Shown here one piece after another: positions 1 through 11,700 of a stretch of DNA of 64,000 bases. The notes under the pieces are model-generated. The model was not told the DNA's origin, did not search any database, and saw only the letters and a list, made by a program, of their open reading frames with translations. Both the position numbers and the translations under genes were made by a program. Source of the DNA: Absidia repens (taxonomy: Eukaryota; Mucoromycota; Mucoromycetes; Mucorales; Cunninghamellaceae); NCBI GenBank assembly GCA_002105175.1, contig MCGE01000008.1:620001-684000 (forward strand), given 5' to 3'. Numbering within the stretch: the stretch's first letter is position 1; every line of letters begins with the position of its first letter.

Positions 1-1209
1 AAGAAGCTTTGACACACTATGATAAGGCTTGGGAACTCGATACCACCAACATCACTTTTTTGACTAATAAAGCAGGTAAAAATCATCCTTCATTCTTCAT
101 CATGATTCACTCGTGTGATAGGTTGGCATTTATTTATTCATTTTTTCATCTCGTACACAACAGCTGTCTTATTTGAACAAGAAAACTATCAAGAATGTAT
201 CAAGGTCTGTGAAGATGCTGTTGAAAAGGGACGCGATCTCCGTGCTGACTACAAATTGATCGCAAGGTAAAGTTGACAAACGAGGGATATATGTTAGTAT
301 CTAATCTATTAGAAAACATGAAATAACTCACCGTATTTTTTTTTTAACTCTATAGAGCACTTCAACGTATTGGTAACGCCTACGTGAAGCTGAACGATCT
401 GGACACCGCCATCAAATACTACGGCAAATCTTTAACGGAACATCGAACTCCCGACACCCTCCAAAAGTTACGTGATACCGAAAAGGCCAAGAAGGAAGAA
501 GAAAAGGCTGCTTACTATAACCCCGAATTGGCAGACAAGGCGCGTGAAGCTGGCAATGCCTTTTTCAAGGAAAGCAAATGGCCCGAAGCTGTTGAACAAT
601 ACACTGAAGCGATCAAGCGCAATGACAAGGATGTCCGACCTTACTCCAACCGATCTGTCTGTTACTTGAAGTTGATGGCTATCCATGAAGCCGAAAAGGA
701 TGCTAACAAGTGTATTGAATTGGACCCCGAATTCGGTAAGAAAGCACAAAATACGATAGAATAGCAAAAGTGGCATTGGACTGACCTAATTTTTTTTAAT
801 CTGATTGTCTCATCATCATCATCTAGTACGTGGTTATATTCGTAAGGCTGCTGTACAATTCGCCAAGAAAGATTACCAAGAATCCATCGACACGCTCCAA
901 GAAGCCCAAGCTCATGACAAGGAAAACAAATCCAGTCGGGAAATCCAGCAACAACTTAACAAGGCTTATACGGCGATGAATCCTTTCTCTGGTGGAGGTG
1001 GTAGTGGTGGTGAACAATCTCAAGAAGAAGCTTTGAAGCGTGCTGCTCAAGACCCTGAAATCCAACGTATTCTCTCTGATCCTGTCATGCAACAAATCCT
1101 TCAACAAATGCAAGCTGACCCCAAGGCCGCTCAAGAACATTTAAAGAACCCCCAAATCGCTGCTAACATTCGCAAGTTGATGAACGCTGGTATCTTGCGG
1201 GTTGCCTAA
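1..1209 (+). CDS. STI1: STI1/HOP Hsp70-Hsp90 co-chaperone (5' partial)
   Basis: This is the C-terminal part of the TPR co-chaperone that links Hsp70 to Hsp90; the 5' end lies outside the window. Exons read 1-75 (codons start at position 3), 164-266, 356-735 and 827-1209, all with GT-AG introns. The translation enters in a TPR (EALTHYDKAWELD) and continues through ALQRIGNAYVKL and YYGKSLTEHRTPDTLQKLR. A second TPR block follows (AREAGNAFFKESKWPEAVEQ, then EFVRGYIRKAAVQFAKKDY). It ends in the STI1/DP domain (DPEIQRILSDPVMQQILQQM) with a terminal GILRVA. Order and motifs match the TPR2A-TPR2B-DP2 half of yeast Sti1 as I remember it. A Gly/Ser linker precedes the DP domain. The role (cytosolic client transfer from Hsp70 to Hsp90) is family knowledge. 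The stop is TAA at 1207-1209. Confidence 0.93.
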
Positions 1210-1765
1210 ACTTGGTAGATCGGATCACTGCGGGATGAAATAGAATAGTTATATCATTGTATAGTGTTAGTTTTGTTATGTAGTTTAGTATAATTATTAT
1301 TTTGATCATTGCTATTTATAATAAAGCTTGGAGCTTGTTTTGGGTGTGATCTCACTTTATTATATTATCAGTATATTGTTTATGATTTGCAAAGGCTAAA
1401 GAAAGAAATAGCTCGGGCATCATGCATGAATGGGTATGTGTTATTGTAAAGTTTGCATGAGAGGGCCAGATAGCTAGTCTCCTCATACAAGTAATGAATA
1501 AGCTATAGTGACTGGGCAGCATAATGGGAAGGTGTTGATGATCAAAAAAAAAGGGGGGATTGAGGGATACGAGGCTTAAGATTCAATGGCATGAAATTTA
1601 GGCAAAATATTGCAGTTACGAATGACATATCAGCATGTCGAAGTCATCTACCATCAGTCAATATAAAAAATAATCATGGAAACATTTATGAAGCAACCGT
1701 CAATCCATAAACATTTCACATTCAATAAATTATCTTTATCCTCGAGTCGTAACATGTTGTACACA

Positions 1766-1822
<57 letters not shown>

Positions 1823-2050
1823 TGTACCAACATCACAAAATCTTTCAACATACAATATATATCTGATTATATCTATTAAAAACTATTTTTTATTCAAAGC
1901 ATGTATTAAGAAAAAAAAAGGAAGTGGGGGGTATAAGAAATATATATAATGTAGTAATGAAGAAAAGAGTAAAGTAATGTACAAAAGTAAAAGAGGTAGG
2001 GGGTGCTATTCTAGTGTGGGGAGGTAGGTGACATAAAAAGGGGGGTACTA
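1210..2050. other. Intergenic stretch with AC/poly-A simple repeat
   Basis: Lies between two convergent genes (STI1 plus, F-box minus). An AATAAA-like signal near 1319 fits STI1 3' end formation. The stretch is otherwise AT-rich with a mixed AC/poly-A tract at about 1759-1820. I see no coding or RNA gene here. Confidence 0.6.
1759..1820. repeat. (AC)n followed by long poly-A
   Basis: An (AC) run of about nine units leads straight into an uninterrupted run of roughly 40 A. It is the longest homopolymer in the left third of the window and is probably length-variable. Confidence 0.9.
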
Positions 2051-3781
2051 TCATATAAAAGACACAGTATGATACCGGATTTCCTTCAATTGTTCGTTGT
2101 CTAATACCAAAATTGTTTCCATTCGATTGCTTGAATTCTTCCATTGTCGTTGCCATCGAGTGCCAGAGGTAGATCGCGGGCTACTAATATCACTAATGTC
2201 GTTGCTGATTGCTGTAGACGGTGAATTGATGATTTCTGTATCTGTGACCTTTTCATCACCTGCACCAGTATTGTTTGTATTATCACGGCCAGCATCCACA
2301 ATCCGTTGATTTTCTTCTTGATGGTGTACTATCGATTCCACGTCTAATCCATTGGAGGCATTCCGCTTCAATTCATCATGCTGATGTTTGTCGATTGCTG
2401 TGTAGGGTGCAGTTGATGGTTTCCTTATCAATAAAGCCGTCGCCAGAACCGGCGCCATTTTTGTAGTTTCCAGCTGTGTCCGTGTTCCTCTGTGATAATG
2501 TGTCATCAAGAAGGTATTGTTGTCATTGTTCTGAATCACGTTGTTGAAGGCTTGTATGTTGTAATTGAGTGCGACACGCTTTCGTGCGACAATAGCCAAG
2601 GCTTTGCGAACAACAGGAGGATGGTTGTCATGTGAGTGAGAAGGTCGCTTTGATTCGATTTGCACGCGTACCAGATGTTGACATTTATAGAGTACAAAGA
2701 GAAGTCCACCGTTTTTCCGTATTTCTTGCTCGTCTTCTTGCTGATCCTGTTGTTGTTGACGTTGGTGTAAACGAGGTCGCGTTGTTGTATAAGGTAACCT
2801 AGGTATACGCTGTGTCGGTGCTGAAGGACGAGAATTTGATGATGCCAGAGATGCAGAAGAAGAAGAAGAAGAAGAAGAAGAAGAAGAAGAAGGATACCAT
2901 TTCGTTTCCGATGAGAATCTGACAGTGAGGTCTTGAATCAGTGGCGCATATTTTGTCACGGCAAAAAGTGTCAGTGGACTATGATACCGAATAGAGAGTC
3001 TTTGTAGCTGGGAACCGTAAGACCTTATACAATCCACCAATGCTTGTTCCTTCACTTCTTGTAAGCCGATTTCCAAATCCATGATGTTGGGACAATGTTG
3101 TTGGATCACTTGAAGTGCATAATTGTTGGCCAGATAATGTTGATTGTGATTAGCGAGGAGGCGTACGTTGGTGAGCGAAGGGAAAATCGACAGGAGTGAG
3201 TCCACCGCCGCTTTTGAGAAATCTGTCCAGTAAAGTTCCAAGGTGGTGACAGAGAGACACTGTTGACACTTCAGTTCCCCAAGTTGTTCATATTGGTATT
3301 GTTGCCGAGATGTTGGCATATTGATGCTACTGGTGAGGCGTGAAACGGAGGGAAGGTCAGCGATGAGATCACAATAGCATATGGAAACATTGTTGAGATG
3401 AGGCAAGAGTGACAATATAGGAATAACATAGTCTACGGGTAACATATGAAAGTCCACCAAGGAAAGAGATCGCAAGTGGGGCAATTTAGACAATAACGGT
3501 CGGATGTCAAATAATAGGCGATACTGACCACTTTGCTTGCACTTGAGCACCAATTCCGTTGTATGATTTTGAAGAACCTGTCTGAGGACACCATCAGTTT
3601 TCTGTAAGCCTATTTCAAGTTGACGAATATGGGTTCTATAGCTAAGAACTACAGTGGCATACAAAACTGGAAGAGCGGAGGCGTATAACGACCGACATGT
3701 CAAAGATACTTGATTGACACTAGACTGAGGCAAAAGGCAGTAGACGTGGCAAAGAAGTTCAGATGGAAGACAGACCAACAT
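2051..3781 (-). CDS. F-box and leucine-rich-repeat protein
   Basis: Single-exon ORF of 576 aa. The N-terminus is an F-box (residues about 1-45, LPSELLCHVYCLLPQSSVNQ and SLTCRSLYASALPVLYATV). Degenerate leucine-rich repeats follow, e.g. LPHLRSLSLVDFHMLP, LPHLNNVSICYCDLI, LSVTTLELYWTDFSKAAVDS and CPNIMDLEIGLQEV. A poly-Ser tract (about residues 296-309, a GAA/TTC-type codon run near 2857-2892) is followed by Q- and T-rich low-complexity sequence to the end. F-box/LRR proteins are usually substrate adaptors of SCF ubiquitin ligases, with the F-box binding Skp1. The substrate cannot be predicted. The start ATG is the first in the F-box frame; no upstream exon is evident. Confidence 0.85.
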   Translation of the reverse strand: MLVCLPSELLCHVYCLLPQSSVNQVSLTCRSLYASALPVLYATVVLSYRTHIRQLEIGLQKTDGVLRQVLQNHTTELVLKCKQSGQYRLLFDIRPLLSKLPHLRSLSLVDFHMLPVDYVIPILSLLPHLNNVSICYCDLIADLPSVSRLTSSINMPTSRQQYQYEQLGELKCQQCLSVTTLELYWTDFSKAAVDSLLSIFPSLTNVRLLANHNQHYLANNYALQVIQQHCPNIMDLEIGLQEVKEQALVDCIRSYGSQLQRLSIRYHSPLTLFAVTKYAPLIQDLTVRFSSETKWYPSSSSSSSSSSSSASLASSNSRPSAPTQRIPRLPYTTTRPRLHQRQQQQDQQEDEQEIRKNGGLLFVLYKCQHLVRVQIESKRPSHSHDNHPPVVRKALAIVARKRVALNYNIQAFNNVIQNNDNNTFLMTHYHRGTRTQLETTKMAPVLATALLIRKPSTAPYTAIDKHQHDELKRNASNGLDVESIVHHQEENQRIVDAGRDNTNNTGAGDEKVTDTEIINSPSTAISNDISDISSPRSTSGTRWQRQWKNSSNRMETILVLDNEQLKEIRYHTVSFI

Positions 3782-4547
3782 GTTGCAAAAAGTGCAAAAG
3801 GGAATAAAATAAATAAAAAATTGAAGTTAAAAGGAAGAAAGAAAAGAAGACAAGTCCGATCGATTATCAGAATTTGGTTATTAAAATAGCCAAAAAAAAA
3901 AAAAAATAAGCTTGCTACATGTGACCCATTTTGCTTTTTAATGCCTCTGGCTTCTAAATGAATCAATGGGTATATTCTAAAAATTCCCCTGGAAATATGA
4001 TAGGCTGGAGGTTCCAAGTTTTTTTCCACTATACTAATACGGAACTACCTCCAGATAATTAAACAATTGGATATAATACCAAGTGAGGAATAAATTGGTG
4101 ATATTGAATGTATTCTAATACTATACTATAAACGAAAAAGGAAGCTGAAAAAGAACAATGAAAATTAACAATAGGAGTATCATATGAAGGTTACTGCTAT
4201 TTGATCTTTTCTCCCACCCTCGCACCCCCCGCTCATCACTGGATGACATATGGAAATGTACAGGAGTTCTTTCATGTCAGTTGTAATCATATTGGTAAAT
4301 GTGAGATCAGCCATATTCTTCCTCTTCTAGAATTACTCCTTTTTTTTTATCTTAAATGAAAGCGATCATGCACTCTCAAAGCGTATCATTCAATCATGCC
4401 TTTTAATAAGGCGAGGGAAAAAAACGAACTGTGTGGGTTTAAAACTCAGATCCCTGTCAATTCCGCTCGAAGGTTTTTTTTTTCGACCGCATTGACAGAT
4501 TATTTCTTCCGTGTTTTCTTTTTTCTTTCCCTTTGAAAAACGGAAAA
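3782..4547. other. Divergent promoter region, F-box gene and HSP78
   Basis: 766 bp between two divergently transcribed genes. It contains poly-A/T runs (3894-3906, 4339-4348) and a candidate heat-shock element at 4316-4332. No ORF with recognisable content was found. Confidence 0.6.
4316..4332 (+). promoter_or_regulatory. Candidate heat-shock element upstream of HSP78
   Basis: The palindrome TTCTAGAA (4325-4332) is a TTCnnGAA pair, and another TTC lies at 4316-4318. It sits about 215 bp upstream of the HSP78 start codon. HSF-binding elements are built of alternating nGAAn units, and mitochondrial ClpB genes are classic heat-shock genes, so the position makes sense. Short motifs of this kind also occur by chance. 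Confidence 0.35.
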
Positions 4548-6912
4548 ATGATAAAGAGCTTTGCTACACGACAATTGGGTGTACAACAAGCACATGCTCA
4601 TGCTAAGGAACGTATAGGGTCTTCAACACTGACTGTCATTACTCGTCGTTTTGATCGTTCATCCCTGCGACCTTATTCATTGACAAGACAACAGCAATCC
4701 CTCTGGACTCTATCAGCTCAATCTGTAGTAAAGTCACGAAAAACATTACCTTCTCTTTTTACCATCAGCAAACGTTTATATAATGGTAAAAACAAAAACA
4801 AAATGGCATATTACATATACAAAACTAATATTCTTTTCCTTCTTTATCTACTTAATAGGCGGTGGAACTCCAGGTGGCGGTCAAGGCGGTTTTCGTTTAA
4901 ATCCAAATAAAGAACAAGCTGAAGAAAAAGCATTGGAGAAATATGTAAGTGTGGTGCTACCAAGCAAGTGTTTTTAATTTAGTATGGCTGGCTGACTCTA
5001 ACTGACATCAATTCTAGGGACTCGACCTTACTGCAATGGCTGAAAAAGGAAAACTAGGTACGATATAAGACATAAGATTGATTATACGTCTAACATTTTT
5101 TTCATCTTCATACCACCTAGATCCTGTCATTGGAAGAGACGAAGAAATCCGCCGAACTCTTGAAGGTAATACCGATTTATTCGCACTACTGATTCAGCTA
5201 TCTATATATATACATATATACATCACATGGCAATACTAACATATAGTTTTTTTTTCGTTTTAGTGTAAGATTATTTTAGAGGATTGTTTATATGACTATC
5301 GTGTATTGATTATTTGGGATGTATGATACTTGAACATAGACTGGCTCGTCGAACGAAGAATAATCCTGTGCTGATCGGTGAAGCGGGGTAAGAAAAAAAA
5401 AGCATAGCATAAAACCCTTGATTGTCTTTAACATCTGCCTTTGAATTTGCATTTGCTGCAGTGTTGGTAAAACAGCCATTGCTGAAGTAAGTAAAACATG
5501 GTATGATTACTACAATAGGTTTCCAACTGATTATTTTTGTACAATTTTTTTTATTAGGGTCTTGCTCAACGCATTGTCGCCAATGAAGTACCGGAATCCA
5601 TTCAAAATAGAAAGGTGGTCGCTCTGGATTTAGGGGTAAGTGGTATTCTATCGCTGAATTTGGAATCAAAACAAATCATCATTATTAACATATATTATAT
5701 CCTTGCCAATATATAGAGTCTTGTGGCAGGTGCTAAATATCGGTAAGTGAGCAAAAGAGGGAACAGGTTGCAATTAATATATCTTACTCTTTTTTTCATC
5801 ATTTAATCTTCATTAGCGGTGAATTTGAAGATCGATTGAAAGGGGTACTTAAGGAAGTCACTGAAGCTGAAGGGCAAATCATTCTATTTATTGATGAAAT
5901 TCACACTTTACTTGGACTTGGTAAATCAGAAGGTGCTATGGATGCAGCAAATTTGATTAAGGTAAGGATTCGCAACAAATCCCTTCATCTCGCTCATCTC
6001 CTTGTATTCTTTTTTATAGCCTGCTCTTGCCCGTGGACAACTTCGTTGCGTTGGTGCAACCACAATTGATGAATATCGCAAGGTATGAAAAAAGACAATA
6101 ATATTTATTAATACAGATTCTGACAATTTCTATTTAACTTACAGTATATCATGTCTGACCCAGCTTTGGCCCGTCGTTTCCAGCAAGTCATGGTAATTAG
6201 TAAAAATTATCTCATCCAAGATAAGAGCTAACAAGCGCATTGTGTGAATTTCGGTTAGGTAAATGAACCCACTGTTCAAGATACCATCTCCATTCTAAGA
6301 GGTCTCAAGGAACGATATGAGATTCATCACGGTGTCCGTATTGCGGTAAAGTAAAAACAATGTGAAAATCCCAATTTTTACTCATCAATCATGACTGTTA
6401 GGATTCTGCATTGGTCTCTGCTGCTATCAACTCAAACCGGTATCTTACGGAAAGGTAAATTACCCAACCGCAAAAAGCAATCAAACTGAAAAAAACCGGT
6501 TGAGTATATAAAAAAGCTTACCTTCTCATTCAATAGGTTCCTTCCTGATAAAGCCATTGATTTGGTGGATGAAGCTTGCTCAAAACTTCGACTTCAACAA
6601 GAAAGTAAACCTGAAGCTTTGGAAAATTTGGATCGGCAAATCATGACAATGCAAATTGAATTGGAATCTCTACGCAAAGAATCAGACATTTTATCCGTTG
6701 AGAGAAGGGAAAAACTGGAATCGGAATTAAAAGCCAAGCAAGACGAAAGCTCAAGGTTAAATTCTATTTGGTCCAAGGAACGTGAAAAGCTGGAAGAAAT
6801 CAAGACTATCAAGCAAGATTTGGAACAGGCTCGTGTAGACTTGGAAACAGGTAAAAATTAGACGTTGAACTCGACACCAACACAGCGTCGATCTTATGTA
6901 CCATTCCTTCTT

Positions 6913-6948
<36 letters not shown>

Positions 6949-8766
6949 TCTATAGCTCAACGTAGTGGAAACTTTCAACGTGCTTCGGAATTACGATATG
7001 GTGCGATCCCTAATCTGGAAAAGAAGTTGCCCAGGTATAAAAAGCAATCTCCCTCCCCCACCCGTCAACTGAAAACGAGGTTTAATGGTTATTTTTATAT
7101 ATACATTTATCTTTAATATAGCTCTGATGATGAAAATGCTGATTCTTTCATTCATGAACGTGTTACATCTGATGATATTGCCCGTGTTGTATCCCGAATG
7201 ACTGGCATTCCTGTCCGGGTAGGTGGATAATTGGGTGGCGATTTATAAACTACTTGGACAAGCTCATCATATACTTCTCTTTTTATCACATAGAATCTTA
7301 TGAAAGGCGAAAGAGAAAAACTACTTCATATAGAAGATGTGTTATCGAAGCGTGTAGTGGGACAGCAAGATGCTATTGTGGTAAGTAATGGCTAGTCTGA
7401 ATATATTCCGTTAAATACCACTTTTTCACTGATTTATATTGTTGCTGAAATAGGCGGTCTCCGAGGCCATCCGGTTAAGCAGGGCAGGTCTTCAAAATCC
7501 CAATCGACCTATAGCCTCCTTCATGTTCCTTGGTAGCAGTGGTACTGGTAAAACGGAATTATGCAAAACCATTGCCAAATTTCTTTTTGACACCGAAAAT
7601 GCTATTGTACGAATTGATATGTCGGAATATATGTAAGTTGCCGCCTTTCCCTTGTGATGATCAATTTTATTCTATTACTGAATCCTGTTGTACGATACGC
7701 TTTATTTTTAGGGAAAAGTTTGCAATCAGTCGACTCATTGGATCTCCTCCCGGTTATGTCGGTCATGAAGAAGGTGGCGAACTGACTGAAGCCGTTCGAC
7801 GTCGTCCATACGCGGTGGTGCTATTGGATGAAATTGAAAAAGCCCATCGCGACGGTAAGAAGAAGAAGAAATAGCTCACGGTTCATCTAAATTAAATCAT
7901 ACTTATTATCTTTTTAGTCTCCAACATTTTACTTCAAGTTCTTGACGACGGTGTATTGACAGATAGTAAGGCAACTGAAAAAACAAGAACCTTACGAAAT
8001 GAGTGGTGCTTTTTTTTACTCATTTCCTGTTTGCACGACGATTTCTTGTAGGTAAAGGCCGGAAAATCGATTTTAAAAACACTATCATCATCATGACATC
8101 GAATCTTGGAAGCAGCGCATTACTGACTGAAGGTAGAAGTGATGATGTGGTAAGCAGTCGTGCGAGGGAATCTGTGATGTCTGCTGTCCGCCAAGCCTTT
8201 GCCCCTGAATTTATCAATCGCATAGATGAAATGGTAAAGAAAAAAAAAATCAAAAAATGAAAATGAAAACATCTATTGAATAATTTTTCTTTTATTATTT
8301 CTATTCTTATGAATAGGTTATCTTCAATCGACTTTCCAGATCGGCCTTACGACAAATTGTTGATGTTCGCTTAGGCGAAGTGGAAGAACGCGTGAAAGAC
8401 CGACGAATCAAACTCGATGTGGACATGGAAGCTCGTGATTGGCTAGGCGAACACGGATACGATTCGAACTATGGTGCTCGTCCACTCAATCGATTGATAC
8501 AAAAGTCGTTACTGAATCCTTTGGCCAGATTATTGATTGATGGCGGTGTCCGAACTGGGGAAACTGCACGTATCCGGGTGAAGCCATTGGAGAATGGTGA
8601 GACAACGCTTGAAGTGGAACGCAATCACGACGCTGGATCGGCTGAAATGGAAAATGGAGAACCGGTTACAGATGCCGCTCCTGTAGGTGAAGAAGAAGAA
8701 CTATTGGAAGATGAATATTTAAAGAAGAAGAAACAAGATGACGAAACTCCTGGTGCTAGTCTGTAG
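4548..8766 (+). CDS. HSP78: Mitochondrial Hsp100/ClpB disaggregase HSP78
   Basis: AAA+ disaggregase of the mitochondrial matrix (family knowledge), 853 aa in my model. Exons: 4548-4785, 4859-4944, 5018-5057, 5121-5165, 5264 (1 nt), 5340-5387, 5462-5486, 5558-5635, 5717-5742, 5817-5961, 6020-6082, 6145-6192, 6259-6345, 6402-6454, 6537-6850, 6956-7034, 7122-7218, 7294-7380, 7454-7632, 7712-7854, 7918-7965, 8052-8233, 8317-8766. The N-terminus is Arg/Ser-rich and acidic-poor, as in a mitochondrial presequence; the ClpN repeat domain is absent, as in yeast Hsp78. NBD1 has Walker A GEAGVGKT, Walker B ILFIDEIH and the pore motif GAKYRGEFEDR. A coiled-coil M domain (exon at 6537-6850) follows. NBD2 has Walker [10 protein letters not shown], pore motif [13 protein letters not shown], Walker [12 protein letters not shown] and sensor TSNLGS. 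The acidic, K-rich tail is unusual. The start is ATG 4548; an upstream in-frame codon at 4533 is TTG. Confidence 0.93.
5264..5264 (+). other. Candidate one-nucleotide exon of HSP78
   Basis: Upstream exon 5121-5165 ends in phase 1 (GAA G) and downstream exon 5340-5387 resumes as A CTG GCT. Exactly one more base (mod 3) is needed to read [22 protein letters not shown] at 5264 lies between a strong acceptor (branch-like TACTAAC at 5234-5240, poly-T, TTTTAG to 5263) and a strong donor (GTAAGA from 5265). The two introns would be 98 and 75 nt, normal for this gene. G+T+A makes Val, where homologues have Val or Ile. Confidence 0.7.
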
Positions 8767-9068
8767 TGTAGTAGTATTATTATAGCTTATTTTATCAAGA
8801 TGGCTGTTTATCTACTTCTGATTTTTACTTTTTACAATAAAAAAAGAATTATTATATATCTGGTTCGATTGTAATGCAAATCCTTTTTGTTGGATAGCTT
8901 TATTGTACGGCACAGTATGAATTTTGTTGTTTGACGGCGGTGGAAATTTACGCCTGAAATAGGGAAGCGGTGATTAAACTCCGCAATGCTCTGTACAAAC
9001 ATTTTGTGATCATCCTTATTCCCCCTTCTTTCACTCCTTTTTTTTGGAATATATAAAAATTACATACA
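8767..9068. other. HSP78 3' end and SURF4-like promoter
   Basis: 302 bp containing an AATAAA (about 8836) for HSP78 and a TATA-like stretch (TATATAAAAAT at about 9050) just before the next start codon. I see nothing else in it. Confidence 0.5.
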
Positions 9069-10011
9069 ATGTCAGACATCAAACAACAGCTGGAGGCCTT
9101 CAGCTCACAAGCGGAAGATGTAATGGATAGAGTGGGTCAACCTCTCAAGCCTTATATTCCTGCCATCTCACGATTCTTAATTGTGGCTACCTTTTTTGAA
9201 GATGCGCTTCGAATTGTCACCCAATGGTCTGATCAGTTATATTATATGGAACATACAAGGTATTTCCCCTCTATCTTGTCCCATCTCTTCCTTGGTCTCA
9301 ATGTTATTGTAAGTAATAGTTGCGATGTGATATGAACTGGGAATCCATAGCAGATGAATATATATGTCTGTGGTTCCTGTAGATAAGCGAACTGTTGTTA
9401 ATCTGTCTCTTCTTTTTTCATAGGCGATGCTTGGATGCTCTTCTCTGGTGGTGGCGAAAAAGCATCAAGATGTGGCGGTGTATGGTTTGATGGCTGTTGT
9501 GGTGTCTCAGGCACTGGGGTATGGGCTTGTGTTTGATATGCAATTTTTCCTTCGCAACCTATCAGTGATGGGCGGATTAATGATGGTACTCTCCGACTCA
9601 ATCGCCAAAAACAAGCAAATGTTTGCTGCCCTTCCTCAAATGACCGAAAGCAATCGTCGCACTTACCTACAATTGGCCGGTCGTATCTTGCTCATCTTTT
9701 TATTCATTGGCTCGGCGTTCCATGGCGAATGGTCAATGATGCGTGTATTTGTTTCGCTCTATGGGTTGGTGGCTTGCGTGATGGTGGCAATTGGCTTCAA
9801 GGCAAAATGGTCCGCCATGTTCCTTGTCCTCTTTCTGTCTGTCTTCAACGTTTTCATCAACAACTTTTGGTCCGTGTCGCATACTCACTACAAGCGTGAC
9901 TTTTTGAAGTACGACTTTTTCCAAACATTGTCAACAGTAGGCGGGTTTTTGCTCTTGGTCAGCACTGGACCTGGTGGATACTCTATGGATGAAAAAAAGA
10001 AAGAATTCTAG
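9069..10011 (+). CDS. ERV29: ERV29/SURF4 family ER cargo receptor
   Basis: Two exons, 9069-9308 and 9424-10011, giving 275 aa. The match to the SURF4/Erv29 family is clear: KPYIPAISRFLIVATFFEDA, RIVTQWSDQLYYM, VSQALGYGLVFDMQFFLRN, SVMGGLMMVLSDSI, LAGRILLIFLFIG and YKRDFLKYDFFQTLSTVGG. Several hydrophobic membrane segments are visible. The C-terminus KKKEF provides a di-lysine ER retrieval signal, as expected for a receptor cycling between ER and Golgi in COPII/COPI vesicles. The family packages soluble secretory cargo into COPII vesicles. The start ATG is the first in frame and precedes the conserved region by about 30 residues. Length is normal. Confidence 0.95.
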
Positions 10012-10027
10012 TGCGATAATAATATAA

Positions 10028-10067
10028 TATAGTATAGTATAGTATAGTATAGTATAGTATAGTATAG
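10028..10067. repeat. AGTAT pentanucleotide microsatellite
   Basis: About eight uninterrupted AGTAT units just after the ERV29 stop codon, within its likely 3' UTR. Confidence 0.9.
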
Positions 10068-11149
10068 GACGTTATATTTACTCTCCCCCTCATATCTCCT
10101 TCTTTCGCTTCTCGCCTTCCACTCATATATCTTTTTTGGTGATCCACTTTTGGACATCTCCATACCTAGATGATATATCATCTCCCAATAAAAAAAAAAA
10201 AAAAATTGTGTTGAAATATCATTTACATGTATATACGCCACTATAGTCATGAACTGCAAAAGCTGTTTATTACGCGGGGGGTTTGGTTTTTTTTTGGGGG
10301 GGGGAATAGTGACTATAGAGCAGTTCATAGAAAAGACAGAAGAACTTGGTTCACTGGAAACAAAGTTGCATGGTAAACTTTATTTTATCTATTAAAAAAA
10401 ATGACGTTGGACGGTCTCTGATTGAGAGGCCGAGGAATTACAACACGATGACATTGAATAAATAAATAAAAAGATGTGTAGATAAACTAAATACTTTCCA
10501 ATGCACTTCAACGGTCATATTTTTATGAGCTCATCACTGCTTCTTTATTACTCATCCTTCACTCTCTATTTTTCATGCATCCACCAGGACCATTTTGCAA
10601 TACCATTCAAAAAAATTCAGTAATCACCTCCCGAAATTTTTCAATGCCCAGTGTTATGCACATACGGTACAGCGTCCTACCGAAAGCTTCGCTTATTTTT
10701 GAAATTCCGCAAACCCTTCTTTTTGACATGAGGAATGTTAGGGACACATATAATTTTTGCACGTACTTTTCGAAAAATCTGGAGTTTGTTATAAACTTTG
10801 CATGTACTCATTCTGCACGTACACTACTCTGAAAACTTAAAAAAGCAACAATTATGATGTCCCGAGACATTATGGCTATAAGAAAAGCACAAAAATTTAA
10901 ACCCTCCAATTCGCGATTATCCATGGCCTTGAAGGTGGAGTTGTCATGTTGTCCAAGGGTAAACTATCCTACGATGTGTACAAACTACTCTACTAAATTG
11001 CTGCAAATACATATCAAGAGAAGAGAAAAAATAAACTGTAATATTTAATGGCGATGGCTTCTGTTAGTAGAAGAGAACATCTAAGTTGATGCTGTTATAT
11101 GGTGGTAATTGCTGTAGAAAAATTCGTCTCATGAGATACGAAAGCAGTT

Positions 11150-11700
11150 CAAAGTCCGCCTACATGAATGTTTATTTGCTCCCAATTTTTTTATTCTTTC
11201 CGCTTTTTCTTTTCTTTTTCCTTCTTTAATTCTTCACAATTGTCACTCCTATGGGTTATATTGGGATTAGATTAGTGTCAGAACTGGTTTAGAAAGGTTT
11301 TCAGATCAGGGATTACAAGATGCATGGGAAAACCCTTTCATTTTGGATTCAGGATCTGAGGACCCCATTATATGACTTCACTAGTTTAGTTTAGTTTAGT
11401 GTTAGTTTGTCTATGGTTTTTATCTACTACTGAATAAAGTATGTCTCTTATACTTGCTTCAATAAAAAATGTCCCATTAGTCTCTATCAAGTCTTGTGCA
11501 GTAGATCTCCTCTTTACCTCCATCATCCTTTTTTTTAGTGTTGATCGATGTTGCCCTCCAACAGTAATTAACCTTTCATTCTTTCTCTTACATTGTGTAG
11601 TATATTAGCTCCCATTTTACAAATTGTACCTTTAGACTAGTGCTGACCATTCTTCACATCTTATATCAGTCTCCGTCATGCTTTCTACAATAGATCCTTC
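11150..11700 (+). repeat. Dispersed repeat family DR1, copy A
   Basis: Contains the core shared by all copies: GATTAGTGTCAG, GGTTTTCAGATCAGGGATT, ACAAGATGCATGGG, CCCTTTCATTTTGGATTC (core about 11268-11360). A pyrimidine-rich tract and a CCGCC-ACATG start lie upstream; a TGAATAAAGTATGTC segment and further conserved blocks lie downstream. Outer borders are approximate. Confidence 0.75.

Noticed and set aside
4533..4547. Start of HSP78 at 4533
   Set aside because: The codon at 4533 is TTG, not ATG; the first ATG in frame is 4548.
5247..5339. Alternative acceptors at 5246 or 5279 for HSP78 instead of a one-base exon
   Set aside because: Both give a frame that is off by one and contain in-frame stops before the conserved LARRTKNN block.
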